From Undibacterium pigrum (GTDB lineage: Bacteria; Pseudomonadota; Gammaproteobacteria; Burkholderiales; Burkholderiaceae_D): 32,374 bases of DNA. Numbering within the stretch: position 1 is the first letter of the stretch; each line of letters opens with the position of its first letter. The notes under the pieces were generated by a model that was given only the letters and a program-made list of their open reading frames with translations, made no database searches and was not told the DNA's origin. A program made the position numbers and the translations under genes. Location of the stretch: NCBI RefSeq assembly GCF_003201815.1, contig NZ_QJKB01000024.1, positions 1 to 32,374 of the forward strand. The letters run 5' to 3'. Below are positions 7,718 through 15,888 of the stretch, one piece after another.

Positions 7718-9040
7718 CTACTGCGACAAACTGACTTTATTCTTGTCGGCAAGCTGCTTGCGGACAAAACGCACGCTTGCCCTGTTACCCCTGGTCTCGC
7801 CATCAATGACTGTTGGTTTGAACCTGCATTTTTCGAGTATGTCGACCAGTTCACCGTACAAGTTTCCCTCATTTTTAAAATTCCCACCACTGAAACCATA
7901 GGGCTTACCATCAACATCGATCTTGAAGTTGATTTCATTATCCTGAGGTTTGGCAGTAGTGAATTCCATGTCAAAAATGTCGGATTGATAGCTGGATTCG
8001 ATTAACTCTGGCTTGGGATAGGGCTTACCACCAGGATTGGCCTTCCAGTCATAGTTGTAATACGCCCATCCCGTAACGGGGCGGCCTTCATAGGTTCCCA
8101 CATTAAATTTGCATTGGGCTATGGCATAGAGTGCCATATCATCCAGCCGCTTCCAGTCACTGCTCATGGATGCATATTTGCCGACCACCTCGCCATCTTC
8201 TGCGATCAGGAATTTCAGGCTCATTGAACCCTCCATCGCGTATCGGGAAGTTTCAGGCGGGAAAGGCGGGTTCTTGCAACTCTCTTTGACCAGCTCAGGC
8301 GCTTTGTATTTTTGGTTGAGCACCATCTGCCATACGGTATTCGGCGGGTTCAATACCTCTTTCATATCCACTTCCACCTGCTTTGCCAGATCATCACGTT
8401 TCGTCTCTTGATAGACCTTGATCAGGTCAAGCACTGCGTTTTTCTTGTATGAATTGTCCAGCCCAAATTCTCGCTTTACCTTGTTAAGATAAACGGCCAA
8501 CCTCAAATAATTCTCGGCTTTATCCCATTCTCTTTGACGCACATACACCTTGCCAAGGAAGGCAAATTCTTCATCCAGGCGAGTTGCCTTTATACTGCCG
8601 CCGTTTTTTCCAAAAATCTCAATCGCCTGAAGTGAGGCTCGCTCTGCTTCAGCAAGCTTGCCCTGCAACAAGAGCAGTTCTGCATAGACGTGCAAAAAAT
8701 TGGCATAAGAAGGCCCTGTCAGTTGTGGATGTATCTCTCTCAAAGCAAATATCTGTGAGCAAACTTTTTGTGCCTGGTCAAGCTGACTGGATTTGATAAG
8801 CAATTCCATTTTTTGGGTGAGAACCCTGAACAATAACAGAGGGGAAGTAGTTTGCACCTTATCCGCAATGACCAGAGCCTGCTGGTTCAGTGACAGACTG
8901 TTCTCAAAATGCGGTGGAATGCGAGAGTACTCCTTCGCCGCCGTCGAGATCAGTTCATTGACATTGCCAGCCGTATCAGCATAGGTAGCATTTGACAGTA
9001 GCAGGGTCAGGACGGGCACAAGAGAAAAATTCTTCATCAT
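7718..9040 (-). CDS. TPR protein with TonB C-terminal-like domains
   Basis: A 440-residue secreted protein. The N-terminal signal peptide (MMKNFSLVPVLTLLLSNATYA) is followed by TPR-like helical repeats over about residues 35-230 (ALREIHPQL, AELLLLQGKLAEAERASLQA, REWDKAENYLRLAVYL). A TonB-C-like segment (about 255-335) then contains the typical GSMSLKFLIAEDGEVVGKYAS...LDDMALYAIAQCKFNVGTYEGRPVTGW run. A second, weaker copy of that fold may form the last 90 residues (INFKIDVDGKPYGF...CRFKPTVIDGETRG). It lacks the long Pro-rich linker and ExbBD-interacting membrane helix of true TonB, so an energy-transducing role is unlikely. Function unknown. Confidence 0.7.
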   Translation of the reverse strand: MMKNFSLVPVLTLLLSNATYADTAGNVNELISTAAKEYSRIPPHFENSLSLNQQALVIADKVQTTSPLLLFRVLTQKMELLIKSSQLDQAQKVCSQIFALREIHPQLTGPSYANFLHVYAELLLLQGKLAEAERASLQAIEIFGKNGGSIKATRLDEEFAFLGKVYVRQREWDKAENYLRLAVYLNKVKREFGLDNSYKKNAVLDLIKVYQETKRDDLAKQVEVDMKEVLNPPNTVWQMVLNQKYKAPELVKESCKNPPFPPETSRYAMEGSMSLKFLIAEDGEVVGKYASMSSDWKRLDDMALYAIAQCKFNVGTYEGRPVTGWAYYNYDWKANPGGKPYPKPELIESSYQSDIFDMEFTTAKPQDNEINFKIDVDGKPYGFSGGNFKNEGNLYGELVDILEKCRFKPTVIDGETRGNRASVRFVRKQLADKNKVSLSQ

Positions 9041-9142
9041 ATCGGTAATGTTCTTAAAAGAAGGAAACGCTTACAGCCCTGCATGCATGATAAGCAGAGC
9101 CTGTGTATGGCCTTATTTTTTGAATTGCAAAAATTAAAATGG

Positions 9143-9171
9143 CTTTTATCTTAACATCTTTAGAGTGTCAA
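9143..9171 (-). promoter_or_regulatory. Candidate sigma70 promoter of the TPR/TonB-C gene
   Basis: On the minus strand, TTGACA (9166-9171) and TAAAAG (9143-9148) are separated by 17 bases. The expected transcript start is about 95 bases upstream of the ATG at 9040. The -35 is perfect and the -10 matches at four of six positions. Confidence 0.4.
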
Positions 9172-9314
9172 ACAGTCCTGAAAAGAGAGTAAAAACTATT
9201 CAGAAACGGGCGGCGAAGGGACAAGCTCACAGATTCAAACTCTCGTCTCATGGTTGCCCACGCAGTTCACCTGCCCGCATAGAATCAAGCCCTTAAAGCG
9301 CAAGCGATCTGCAT

Positions 9315-10562
9315 TCACGGCGACAAACGGCCCGGCCCTCTATGGATAAACGTCGCCTCTTTAATACCCGGCAAGCCCAGGAACAAGGCCGTCAAACGCG
9401 CCAGGCCCAGGCCAAATCCACCATGCGGAGGTGCTGCCAGTTTGAATGACTCCAGATAAAACTCCAGACCTTTTCCTGTCAAACCTTTTTCAGCAAGCTG
9501 CTGCATCAGGATGCCGTATCTGTGTTCGCGTATGGCGCCCGTGGTAATTTCAACGCCACGATATAGCAACTCAAAACTCCGGGTCAGGCTCCGACCTTCG
9601 CGCATATGGTAAAACGGTCTTTGCTTCCACGGTACACGGGTCAGCGCCACCAGTTCATGGCCTTGCTCCCGCATCATCGCACCCAGTTTTCGCTCTTCCT
9701 CGGCGCTGAGTGAATCGTCACCGGATACACCCAGCAAAGCCTGTGCTTCTGCAAATTCAAGTATGAGGCAGGGGCCGGGGACCGTCGCTTTGGGATAGTG
9801 CGATATCAGCTCTGGCCCCATCCTGACAAGCACCTGCTGCAAGGCGGTGGTGATCATGGCACATTCGAGTTCTATGATCTCGACTTCGCTTTTCACCCCT
9901 TCCAGCTCAACGTCGAAGGAGATAAACTCCGTCGCGTGGCGGGAAGAAAAACTGGGTTCTGCCCTGAACACAGGCCCAACTTCATAAATCTTGCCCAGGC
10001 CAGCCATGATGGCAATTTGCTTGTATATCTGCGGTGACTGGGCCAGATAAGCCCGTTCGCCAAAGTACTTCACTTCAAACACCTCAGCCCCTGACTCAGA
10101 TGGCGCGCCCATGAGCTTGGGTGAGTGTATGCCTATGAAGCCCAGTCTCCTCAGATAGCTGGTCATTTCCATTTCAATTTCGCTCTGCACTATCAGCGCC
10201 AGGGCCTCTTTGCGCTCACGAAAACGTGCCGCCGGCCATGCCAGCTTAGTCCCGATTTCACTATCGGCAGATATTGGCCACTGCACCGTCGGTGACAGCA
10301 ATTCGATAGACTCTGCCTGTATCTCAAAGCCACCAGGTGCCTGCGCCGCTGCGACTACGACACCTTCGACTGCAGCATAGGCCTGATGCATCAAGGCCTT
10401 CGCCTGCTCACGCGCTGCGCCAGTGGCCACGACTTGCACTTTGCTCGCACCAGATTGCAAAATGACGAATGCCATTTTGCTCTGTATGCGGGTGGCGGCC
10501 ACGAAAGCTTCCACTCTTATTTTCTTTCCTGCCTGTACTGCGATTTCCTCGAATGTAAACAT
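9315..10562 (-). CDS. Archaeal-type (short) aspartyl-tRNA synthetase, AspRS2-like
   Basis: A 415-residue class IIb synthetase of the archaeal/eukaryotic AspRS type; it lacks the ~100-residue insertion domain of the bacterial enzyme (about 590 residues). Visible are an N-terminal OB fold (about 1-90), LAQSPQIYKQ (173-182), motif 2 FRAEPSFSSRH (199-209), YRGVEITTGAIREHR (334-348) and motif 3 GGFGLGLARL (381-390). By alignment to the Thermococcus enzyme recalled from memory, Pro76 sits where discriminating enzymes have Lys85, a feature of non-discriminating AspRS. Oddities: Ala instead of the usual acidic residue in motif 3, and HRGPGRLSP replacing the usual FPRDxxRLxP tail. The ATG has a strong AAGGAG site. 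Probably a second, acquired copy beside a housekeeping aspS; whether it is active is uncertain. Confidence 0.85.
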   Translation of the reverse strand: MFTFEEIAVQAGKKIRVEAFVAATRIQSKMAFVILQSGASKVQVVATGAAREQAKALMHQAYAAVEGVVVAAAQAPGGFEIQAESIELLSPTVQWPISADSEIGTKLAWPAARFRERKEALALIVQSEIEMEMTSYLRRLGFIGIHSPKLMGAPSESGAEVFEVKYFGERAYLAQSPQIYKQIAIMAGLGKIYEVGPVFRAEPSFSSRHATEFISFDVELEGVKSEVEIIELECAMITTALQQVLVRMGPELISHYPKATVPGPCLILEFAEAQALLGVSGDDSLSAEEERKLGAMMREQGHELVALTRVPWKQRPFYHMREGRSLTRSFELLYRGVEITTGAIREHRYGILMQQLAEKGLTGKGLEFYLESFKLAAPPHGGFGLGLARLTALFLGLPGIKEATFIHRGPGRLSP

Positions 10563-10617
10563 GTCCTTCTCCTTGATTGCGGGTTGATAAAAATGCCGCC
10601 TTCGGATTCCGGAAATG

Positions 10618-10645
10618 AAAAAGCCCGGAATCTCCGGGCTTTTTT
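10618..10645. terminator. Bidirectional rho-independent terminator
   Basis: The hairpin AAAAAGCCCGGA-ATC-TCCGGGCTTTTT gives a GC-rich stem flanked by A and T runs, so it works on either strand. It lies 15 bases after the stop of the outer-membrane-protein relic on the minus strand and about 55 bases before the synthetase start. It may be the relic's old terminator, or it may attenuate read-through into the synthetase gene. Confidence 0.75.
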
Positions 10646-10660
10646 GAATCGTGGTTTTCG

Positions 10661-10741
10661 CTATTTGATCTGATACTGCGCAGATATAGCAAAACGACCC
10701 CAGCCCGAGTTCGAGTTGGAATCATTATTATTAATGCGGGC
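10661..10741 (-). pseudogene. Possible C-terminal relic of an outer-membrane beta-barrel gene
   Basis: The 26 codons before a TAG read ARINNNDSNSNSGWGRFAIS and on to AQYQIK, which looks like the last strands of a porin (Y-A-x-I-N-N-x-D loop, then an alternating aromatic/hydrophobic strand ending close to the C-terminus). A terminator hairpin follows directly, as expected for the true 3' end of a gene. Upstream in the same frame TTLY is visible but is separated from this part by ~20 residues of low-quality sequence including a GCGTAGCTACGC palindrome, so the gene appears broken. The final residue is Lys rather than Phe, which weakens the porin reading. Confidence 0.35.
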
Positions 10742-10922
10742 AAGCAGCAAACCACTGCTCGCGCAGGCGTAGCTACGCAGGGAGCGCGGCCCCGGCGTAC
10801 TTGCTATGCGTGGATACAAAGTAGTTTGCATGATTGTTGTCAAAAATTGGATGGGTGTCTGCATGAGACTGAGCAACTAGGCTATCTCAAGATGATCCAG
10901 GCTGTCAATAGCCCTTGCTGAT

Positions 10923-12095
10923 TTACTGCGCGACCTGTCCCGACACACCTTCCAGCACCGTCGCAATTCGCCCCGCCAGCGGCAGCGTGCCAGCGTCATA
11001 ATTCGACAGCACGACCACGGTATAACCTGCATCGAGATACATCTCAAGATTGCTGTAAATGCCGGGAAAACCCCCGCTGTGGCCTGCGACTTTACCCAGC
11101 TTGCCAGAGCGTATTTCAAAGCCATACCCATAGCTGCCCTTGTCTGCACGGCCTGCGGTGTGGTCTTGCCAGAATAACTGGCGTGTTGCTGGCTTGAGCA
11201 ACTTGCCTGCCTGCAGTGCATCGGCAAAACGCAGCAGGTCATGCGCACTTGAATAGCCTATGCCATAGGGGCCGCCGCGCACTGGTATCAGGACGGTGTT
11301 TTCTTTCCTGCTGGCTGCCCCGCCTCGCGGGCTGATGTAGCCGGTGGCGAGGTTTTCTGTCCCCTCATCCCTGATATAGTTATCGGTACTATTCATGCCT
11401 GTCGCCAGAAACACATGCTGGCGTACATAGTCAAAATAATCTTGTCCCGAGACTTTTTCTATGATGACACCCAGAAAAAACATCCCCATATTGCTGTACA
11501 AATAATTGCTGCCAGGCGCAAACTCCAGTGTCGCATCGCGTGTAAAAGGCTTGTAGTCAGCCAGGTTGCGCATGGTGGCCATCTGCATATACGGACCGTT
11601 GAGAAACTTGTCGGTAAAAATATTGCCCAGCCCGGATGTGTGCGCCAGCAACTGGCCTATGGTGATTTTCTTTGCCACCTCAGGTGACAACCAGCTGGCA
11701 TCCACATATTTGCTGACCGGGTCTGCATACGACAAACGCCCCGCATCCGCCAGCTGGCCTATGGCAACCGCCGTAAACATCTTGCCGACCGAGGCGACAT
11801 TGAATATGGTATCCATCGTATTCGCCACATGATAACGCTTGCTGGCCTCACCACAAGCTGCTTCGCTGATGACATGATTGCCCCTGGCAACGACATACAC
11901 ACCAGAAAACTCATCCTTGCTGCAAGCCATGACAAACATCGCTTGCAGCTTATCCTTCAATGCAGCTTCAAGCGCAGGAGACAGCGCCGCATTTTTGTCC
12001 GGTATCGCAGGTGCGGCAGCAGAACCTGCTTGCGCAGCGACATGGGATGACAGCAGTAAACTCAACATGACAGACAGGGCATATGGCAGACGCAT
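10923..12095 (-). CDS. Serine hydrolase, class C beta-lactamase-like fold
   Basis: A 390-residue secreted protein. Signal peptide MRLPYALSVMLSLLLSSHVAAQA, then a penicillin-binding/beta-lactamase-related domain with the three signature elements: Ser102-x-x-Lys105 in NVASVGKMF, Tyr200-Ser-Asn202 in YLYSNMG, and His339-Ser-Gly341 in AGHSGGFPG (in place of KTG). The HxG third motif is typical of esterases and D-aminopeptidase-like members (Pfam Beta-lactamase, PF00144), not of AmpC resistance enzymes, so I infer a periplasmic esterase or peptidase rather than an antibiotic-resistance gene. It ends 180 bases before the terminator region upstream of the synthetase; no operon partner is evident. 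Confidence 0.85.
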   Translation of the reverse strand: MRLPYALSVMLSLLLSSHVAAQAGSAAAPAIPDKNAALSPALEAALKDKLQAMFVMACSKDEFSGVYVVARGNHVISEAACGEASKRYHVANTMDTIFNVASVGKMFTAVAIGQLADAGRLSYADPVSKYVDASWLSPEVAKKITIGQLLAHTSGLGNIFTDKFLNGPYMQMATMRNLADYKPFTRDATLEFAPGSNYLYSNMGMFFLGVIIEKVSGQDYFDYVRQHVFLATGMNSTDNYIRDEGTENLATGYISPRGGAASRKENTVLIPVRGGPYGIGYSSAHDLLRFADALQAGKLLKPATRQLFWQDHTAGRADKGSYGYGFEIRSGKLGKVAGHSGGFPGIYSNLEMYLDAGYTVVVLSNYDAGTLPLAGRIATVLEGVSGQVAQ

Positions 12096-12302
12096 TATCT
12101 TCCTTGATCATTAATAGATAAAAATACAGACGATAGAAATATAGACAAAATCACAGATGAAATTACAGCTGAAAATCAGTCACGTAAAAATACCTGTTAC
12201 TAAAAGTGGCCCTGAGCCGGGTTTTTGTTTGCATGTCCACAGACAAACAATCCCTGTTTTTATAGAATGTATAAATCCCACCAGTTTTTGGCCGCATTCC
12301 GA

Positions 12303-14837
12303 CTATCGAACGCAAATAAATGCTGCGGTGTTTGGCCCTCCACTCGCGTAGGCATCACCCTTTCTTAAGCCAAGGATATAGTGACCAGAAGAGCCAGAAA
12401 CCACGCTTGATGTCCAAGCGTAGTTTGGCGAATCCGCTAATCTCCCTGAGCCAATGACTCCAGACAATTCCAGCTGGGTAGGCAGTCGCCAGCCAGTTTG
12501 ACCATTAAACGTTGTTGTAGTGCAGGCGCTTAATGCCCCATCGTATGTCAGCAGCTGCGTTGAAATTGGCGTCCAAAGTAATCCGCCTTGCGATGTAAAA
12601 CCACTTGGTGGCGTGATGTATCCGGGCTCAACTTGAACCGTCACAACTGCGGCATCGCTTGCCCCATATAAGTTTGAACCAACAAAAGAATACTTTGTCG
12701 TCACAATCGGGTTTACTGTCAACGATTGTGATGTACTCCCGGTACTCCATAAAAATCCGGTTGCGGCAGGAGCACAATCAGCTGTTATCTGCACTACTCC
12801 ACCTGGCGGAACCACGATTGCTGAAGCATTTAATTGACAATTTGGACGCTCAAGTCTTCTAAAATCAGTAACATGATTCGCCTGGTAAGTGGCGCGTCCT
12901 CCAGTTGCCATCCAGAAATTGTGTATCAAATTTACACCACTTTTTGCCCAGAATTCATCGGCAAAAGCAGGCTTTGTAAATTGACTGATGCTGGAAGTTA
13001 TTAAATCACTTGTTGTCTTTTGAAGCGTATCTTTGTCTGTCAATACTATTGTTAAAGTACGGAAACTGCGCCGCGCTTTAGCCATATCCGGTTTCACTTC
13101 TCCTGCCGCAACCATTAAATTGCCATATTCCTCGGCAGTATATTTCGTGAATCCAGTCGCCAAAAAATTTCCTTTGCTTCGATCTATCCATGCAGGTGAT
13201 TGTGCAATCAAAACATCAGGAACTTCAGAACTGGCTATCAAGCCCATACTATATAACTCAAGCGGCGCATAAGGAACGCTATTGCCCCCGCTTGTATATT
13301 CAGAGAATGCGTTTAATTGGGCAGAGACTGAATCAATTGTCGATTGCGACGTGCCAGGATAAAACGGTAAAGTTGCAGCTGCATGGTATTGATTGCCTCC
13401 AAGCGAACTAAAACGACTGCTATTCCATCCACCTAATTGGCCGCCTACTGACGAAAAGCCCCAATGATATGCATCGGTGGTAGGAAGTGCGTAATTTCCA
13501 AATTGATGAAAAATTTCATGTAGCAATGGTCCATTACGAATTCCATCGTTCCAAAACGGAATTGTCATCGTTCCCAAAAATTTTGAACATTGTGTCTGGG
13601 CGCAAGAATTTTTCCGGCTATAGAATCCATAAGGTGCGTTGGTCGGTTTTGGTTCGAAATCCCAGATGTAAAAAATAGTATCGAAATTGTCTTTGAAATG
13701 CCCTTTTACATAGTTGGTAATTTTATCTTGAAGTGCATATACTGGAGTAGACAATGCTTCATTGCCGCGATCGAAATTTGATAACGCATTAAACTCATTT
13801 GTTGTCAGTTTATAGCTCACGATGCAATCGCCTGGGTAGGTGCGAAATGGACCTACATGAGATACAGTCGGCTGAGTCAGGCATTCACTTGGGATGCCCG
13901 GTTGAGAAGTCGTTGTAGTCCCCCCTCCCGTGCCGGGCGCGGTTATTGTCGGAGTAACTGCCACTTCAACAAATGCCCAGTCAACATTTCCCAGCAGTGC
14001 AAGCGCACCGGCCGTTGAAGTAGGTGTAATAGCATTCACCATCGCCATCGTCTTGGTAATAGATTCTTGTGGTGAGTTGTAGTTCAGCCCTTGCTGAATC
14101 GCGAAGAAATTAGCTAAGGCTAATTTTTTATCCAGTAAGTCAGCTACCCACCCCCAAGTGACATCTCCTTTAAGCAAATGCGCCGAAACCAAAATTGATC
14201 TGACTACTGTACCGTGTGTTTGACGTCCTGAAAGTATGTCATTGCGCCAGTATTCGAGTTCAGCTGCATTTGGTGCAGTCGCACCAGTCCTGCCCAATAC
14301 GTTTGCATAAACTATCGTGATGAACTGATCCAGCGTCAAATTCGAGGAATAGCCTGTTAACGTTGGGTACTGTTGGGCTGCAAGATAAAAATTATCAGCA
14401 ATGGTATTAATTGATTGTCCCGCTTTGAACTGGTCAATCCAATAGTTTAGGCCGTCAGCGTCTGGCAAGCGATTGAAATAGGCAATATAGAGTTCAACGA
14501 TGGATTGAAGATCAGCCGCTGGAATTGTTTGAGAGTTCGCACCAACATTAAGATTGACTGTGATATCACTAAAAACGATTTGATTCACTTTCCCAATAGT
14601 CTTTGGTGCGGTGACACCTGTCACATCAGTGATGATATAACCAGTATCCGTTTTAACAATGGTGTAATTTGAGCGAATGCCAGCAATGCTGGCTGAGCTC
14701 AACGGCAAAGCCTGGTAGCTTTGGCTGGACGCCACAGGCTGGGGGAGTTTAGCTTCACCTGGGGCTGGACTACCGTTGCAAGCGACCAGAAGTATCGCAA
14801 CGCTTGCTACTACAAACATGTGTTTGATTCGTTTCAT
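12303..14837 (-). CDS. Multidomain lipoprotein: DUF4214, metalloprotease-like, Ig-like, DUF1566
   Basis: An 844-residue lipoprotein (lipobox LVAC, Cys20, after MKRIKHMFVVASVAIL). Residues about 107-226 form DUF4214 repeats (LYIAYFNRLPDADGLNYWIDQF, VLGRTGATAPNAAELEYWRNDILSG). A Thr/Gly linker follows near 300-315. The central part holds HEIFHQFG (440-447), a HExxH zinc-protease motif, with a possible further ligand in AYHWG about 14 residues on. An Ig/PKD-like segment comes next (VVPPGGVVQITADC...LTVNPIVTTKYSF...VTVQV), then a C-terminal DUF1566 domain (GLLWTPI...GWRLPTQLEL...YAWTSS...FICVR). I chose the ATG at 14837 because it has AAGGA upstream and begins the signal peptide. Inferred to be a surface-anchored protease or adhesin; AT-richer than its left neighbours. 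Confidence 0.75.
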   Translation of the reverse strand: MKRIKHMFVVASVAILLVACNGSPAPGEAKLPQPVASSQSYQALPLSSASIAGIRSNYTIVKTDTGYIITDVTGVTAPKTIGKVNQIVFSDITVNLNVGANSQTIPAADLQSIVELYIAYFNRLPDADGLNYWIDQFKAGQSINTIADNFYLAAQQYPTLTGYSSNLTLDQFITIVYANVLGRTGATAPNAAELEYWRNDILSGRQTHGTVVRSILVSAHLLKGDVTWGWVADLLDKKLALANFFAIQQGLNYNSPQESITKTMAMVNAITPTSTAGALALLGNVDWAFVEVAVTPTITAPGTGGGTTTTSQPGIPSECLTQPTVSHVGPFRTYPGDCIVSYKLTTNEFNALSNFDRGNEALSTPVYALQDKITNYVKGHFKDNFDTIFYIWDFEPKPTNAPYGFYSRKNSCAQTQCSKFLGTMTIPFWNDGIRNGPLLHEIFHQFGNYALPTTDAYHWGFSSVGGQLGGWNSSRFSSLGGNQYHAAATLPFYPGTSQSTIDSVSAQLNAFSEYTSGGNSVPYAPLELYSMGLIASSEVPDVLIAQSPAWIDRSKGNFLATGFTKYTAEEYGNLMVAAGEVKPDMAKARRSFRTLTIVLTDKDTLQKTTSDLITSSISQFTKPAFADEFWAKSGVNLIHNFWMATGGRATYQANHVTDFRRLERPNCQLNASAIVVPPGGVVQITADCAPAATGFLWSTGSTSQSLTVNPIVTTKYSFVGSNLYGASDAAVVTVQVEPGYITPPSGFTSQGGLLWTPISTQLLTYDGALSACTTTTFNGQTGWRLPTQLELSGVIGSGRLADSPNYAWTSSVVSGSSGHYILGLRKGDAYASGGPNTAAFICVR

Positions 14838-15018
14838 CGCCAGTCCTTCAAATTGCATTCGTATTTCCGTGTGATCAAAGTCAATTTGAAAGGAGCTAAG
14901 AGTTCGCACAAATTAACAAATTGGAATCTTTGCAGAATAATACATGATTTTAAAACATCAAAACATCCGAAAAGAGCAATGATTTCAAAATCAGATAAGA
15001 ATCCACCAAAATGTCGGT

Positions 15019-15194
15019 AAGCTCTGTCCAACAAAAAAGCCAGCTCTTCTTTCCCATGGGATTAACACTTAGCGCACGTTCAAGGTGATTCTTGTAGATA
15101 GCCACGTCGGCATCATCCAGATACACCGACAAACCAAGCCGGCGTTCACGGATATAAGCCAGTGCGCCCAGGAAGGGACTGCCGGGCAGGAAGC
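15019..15194 (-). pseudogene. IS66-family transposase (TnpC) C-terminal relic
   Basis: Minus-strand frame reads FLPGSPFLGALAYIRERR, then VYLDDADVAIYKNHLERALS and NPMGKKSWLFCWTEL. This is the conserved C-terminal block of IS66 TnpC (D-x-NHLERA-L-x-PMGRKNWLF-CWTE). Similarity stops sharply after CWTEL and the frame then runs into unrelated sequence; the upstream side is cut by a REP-unit fragment starting at 15195. No start codon or remaining catalytic domain is present, so it is a decayed fragment marking an old insertion at the left border of the accessory island. Confidence 0.7.
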
Positions 15195-15284
15195 CATTTC
15201 ACATCGCTCCTTGCGTGTAAAATCCAGCATACCGAAATGTCTCATGCGTACGATTACGCGATGCTAATCGTATCTACATGAGCT
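15195..15284 (+). repeat. Partial REP unit (right half) with one REP hairpin
   Basis: From CATTTCACATCGC onward this matches the right-hand half of the full unit at 15880-16137, including TTGCGTGTAAAATC and the REP palindrome at 15243-15277, which is identical base for base to the right REP of that unit (16096-16130). The left half is missing and the IS66 relic abuts directly. Confidence 0.8.
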
Positions 15285-15354
15285 ACCTACGCGAGCTGCA
15301 TGATACTCTGCCGCTCACACCACTCATTGCAAAGCACTACCAAGCACAAAAACT

Positions 15355-15888
15355 ATGCGCAAGCAAATCCGAGATGAAGTTATTTCTATCACTCCCTTCG
15401 ATGCGATGGAGGGCGAAGATATTTCACGCTGCCTTGCATGGATAGACTCCGGGCTTGAGTTGTGTCGCATCGCGAAGCCAGCCACGCCACCTATGCACCT
15501 CGTGTCATATTTTGTCGTTGTAGATGAAGGGCATGTCCTCCTGGTCGATCACAGGAATGCCCAGTTATGGTTACCGCCAGGTGGGCATGTTGAACCAGGC
15601 GAACACCCGCGCGTTACTGTGGAACGTGAATTGCAAGAGGAACTCGGTTTTGCAGCATTGCATCCAATCGACGCGCCCCTGTTCGTGACCATCACGACGA
15701 CTGTCGGGCTTACAGCAGGACATACGGATGTTTCGCTATGGTACGTAGTACGCGCCAGCCGCCACCAGAGTTTCCAATTTGACGAAAGCGAATTTGTGGA
15801 TGTACGCTGGTTTTCGTTCAAAGAAGTTCCGTTTGAACGCACAGACCCGCATATGAAACGCTTCATTGCTAAGTTAGCTAGCTCGTAG
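15355..15888 (+). CDS. Nudix hydrolase
   Basis: A 177-residue Nudix protein with a complete Nudix box at residues 77-99: G77-x5-E83-x7-R91-E92-L-Q-E95-E96-L-G98-F, in GGHVEPGEHPR...ERELQEELGF. The preceding strand VVDEGHVLLVDHRN is typical. It would hydrolyse a nucleoside-diphosphate-linked substrate; the substrate is not predictable, and the ~45-residue N-terminal extension suits the 'ADP-ribose/NUDIX, unassigned' type. The stop codon TAG is formed inside the left edge of the REP unit (AGCTCGTAG), so the C-terminal Ser-Ser is repeat-derived. The gene is bracketed by REP units on both sides, like its neighbours. Confidence 0.9.
   Translation: MRKQIRDEVISITPFDAMEGEDISRCLAWIDSGLELCRIAKPATPPMHLVSYFVVVDEGHVLLVDHRNAQLWLPPGGHVEPGEHPRVTVERELQEELGFAALHPIDAPLFVTITTTVGLTAGHTDVSLWYVVRASRHQSFQFDESEFVDVRWFSFKEVPFERTDPHMKRFIAKLASS

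Noticed and set aside
10923..12095. AmpC-type beta-lactamase resistance gene
   Set aside because: The third motif is HSG, not KTG, and the layout matches esterase or peptidase members of the fold; no AmpR-type regulator is adjacent.
14950..15132. Independent 60-residue gene on the minus strand
   Set aside because: Its N-terminal half is the IS66 TnpC C-terminal block and the rest is non-conserved run-on sequence; it is a transposase relic.
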